Source: an uncultured Collinsella sp.
GTDB taxonomy: Bacteria; Actinomycetota; Coriobacteriia; Coriobacteriales; Coriobacteriaceae
Assembly: GCA_900545555.1 (NCBI GenBank)
Contig: UQZI01000049.1
Span: forward strand, 1-15,805
Direction of reading: 5' to 3'
DNA: 15,805 nucleotides
Every line of letters starts with the position of its first letter. The first letter of the stretch is position 1. The notes under the pieces were generated by a model. It had not been told where the DNA came from. It saw only the letters and a list, made by a program, of their open reading frames with translations, and ran no database searches. The position numbers and the translations under genes are program-made. Shown here piece by piece: positions 15,338 to 15,805 of the stretch.

Positions 15338-15684
15338 GGGGCGATTGAAGGCGATTATCGAGAATCAGCCCAGAATTTTGCACCGAGCTCGCTCAAAGTG
15401 TTCATTCGCTGACGTCTAAATCTGCATCCGTCAAGTTTTTGGCAAGGTTGCCCCAAAACTGACCAATATCTAACCAAGAACTTGCCAAATCACTTGACGC
15501 GCGACCCATCAAAAATCGCTCCGCGACTTCTTGAACGATATTTTGAGCAATATTTTCGATAGCGGACTTATGCCGTCAATTACCTTAAGCAGGTAAGCAG
15601 CTCAAATGACATCACAGCCGACTGAATAAAATATCAAGGCAATGTCACCAATGACTCCCTACGGATCATTTGACAACCAAGGAA
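15338..15684. other. Gene-free region upstream of prmC
   Basis: About 350 bases with no credible reading frame on either strand. It is visibly richer in A+T than the coding DNA, with repeated TTGACG/TTGACAA and TTGGCAA/TTGCC words, for example TTTTGGCAAGGTTGCCCCAAAA (15437-15458) in hairpin-like form. AATGACT, seen in the left-end repeats, recurs near 15650. It looks like old intergenic or decayed repeat sequence leading into the structured repeat at 15685. Confidence 0.5.
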
Positions 15685-15805
15685 ACGCCGATGTTTTGGC
15701 AATGCCAGCGAGCGCCACCCAGAGCGAACAAGTTGGCATGAAAAAGGCAGGGCATAGACCTTCTGGTCATGCCTTGCCTTTTGAATGACAAATTGTCGCT
15801 CTGGG
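15685..15805. repeat. Structured repeat element, copy 2 (cut by the window end)
   Basis: The copy starts with the same 17 bases as copy 1 (ACGCCGATGTTTTGGCA, 15685-15701). The outer stem pairs CCCAGAGCGA (15718-15727) with TCGCTCTGGG (15796-15805), 10 bp without mismatch up to the window edge. A middle stem pairs TTGGCAT (15733-15739) with ATGACAA (15785-15791), one mismatch. The inner hairpin pairs AAAAGGCAGGGCAT (15742-15755) with ATGCCTTGCCTTTT (15769-15782), has one bulged A at 15756, then GACC (15757-15760) with GGTC (15765-15768) and a TTCT loop. Bulge, loop size and stem order equal those of copy 1 while many paired bases differ. The orientation is the same as copy 1. Confidence 0.75.

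Noticed and set aside
15400..15680. Possible tRNA or CRISPR in the gene-free right end
   Set aside because: No cloverleaf with a TTC-loop pattern and no regularly spaced repeats are visible.

Overview
The window reads as chromosomal housekeeping DNA from a GC-rich Gram-positive actinobacterium, most likely a Coriobacteriia member of the Collinsella type. Three things suggest this: codon use is strongly biased to G/C at third positions; the ATP synthase alpha subunit carries the P-loop variant GDRKTGKT, which I know from actinobacteria such as Mycobacterium; and the gene order matches a layout shared by actinobacteria and Firmicutes. Every gene I can support lies on the minus strand. The genus is inferred from memory of such genomes, not from a search.

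Layout, in the direction of transcription (right to left): a gene-free stretch holding one copy of a structured repeat (15338-15805); prmC, release-factor glutamine methyltransferase with a very long inserted linker; a hicA-hicB toxin-antitoxin pair with its own promoter and a 9+9 bp palindromic operator; ywlC/tsaC (threonylcarbamoyl-AMP synthase) followed after 13 nt by glpK (glycerol kinase); upp (uracil phosphoribosyltransferase); a promoter; then the complete F1Fo ATP synthase operon (atpI-like, atpB, E, F, H, A, G, D, C); an intrinsic terminator; murA; and an LCP-family (LytR-CpsA-Psr) cell-wall ligase. The left 310 bases hold hairpins, GAACGTCCCC-type short repeats and a second copy of the structured repeat.

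How the genes fit together: the atp genes are packed with gaps of 3-5 nt or overlaps of 1-11 nt, except for about 120 nt between atpB and atpE that holds a hairpin. They encode all eight subunits plus the small AtpI-like membrane protein. murA makes the first committed peptidoglycan precursor and the LCP enzyme attaches glycopolymers to peptidoglycan, so they form a two-gene cell-envelope unit. The prmC, ywlC, upp, atp, murA order resembles that of Bacillus subtilis and in part Mycobacterium. hicAB and glpK are the two intrusions.

The least conventional items are: (1) a pair of structured repeats at the two ends of the window, with an identical 17-nt leader and compensatory changes in three nested stems; (2) a HicB antitoxin that appears to end in an excisionase/MerR-like helix-turn-helix plus a GRPKK tail, next to an AT-rich palindrome over its promoter; (3) a roughly 120-residue Ala/Glu-rich insertion inside PrmC; and (4) a terminator whose U-tract abuts the ribosome binding site of murA. 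I saw no CRISPR array, rRNA, tRNA, phage gene or intact transposase.
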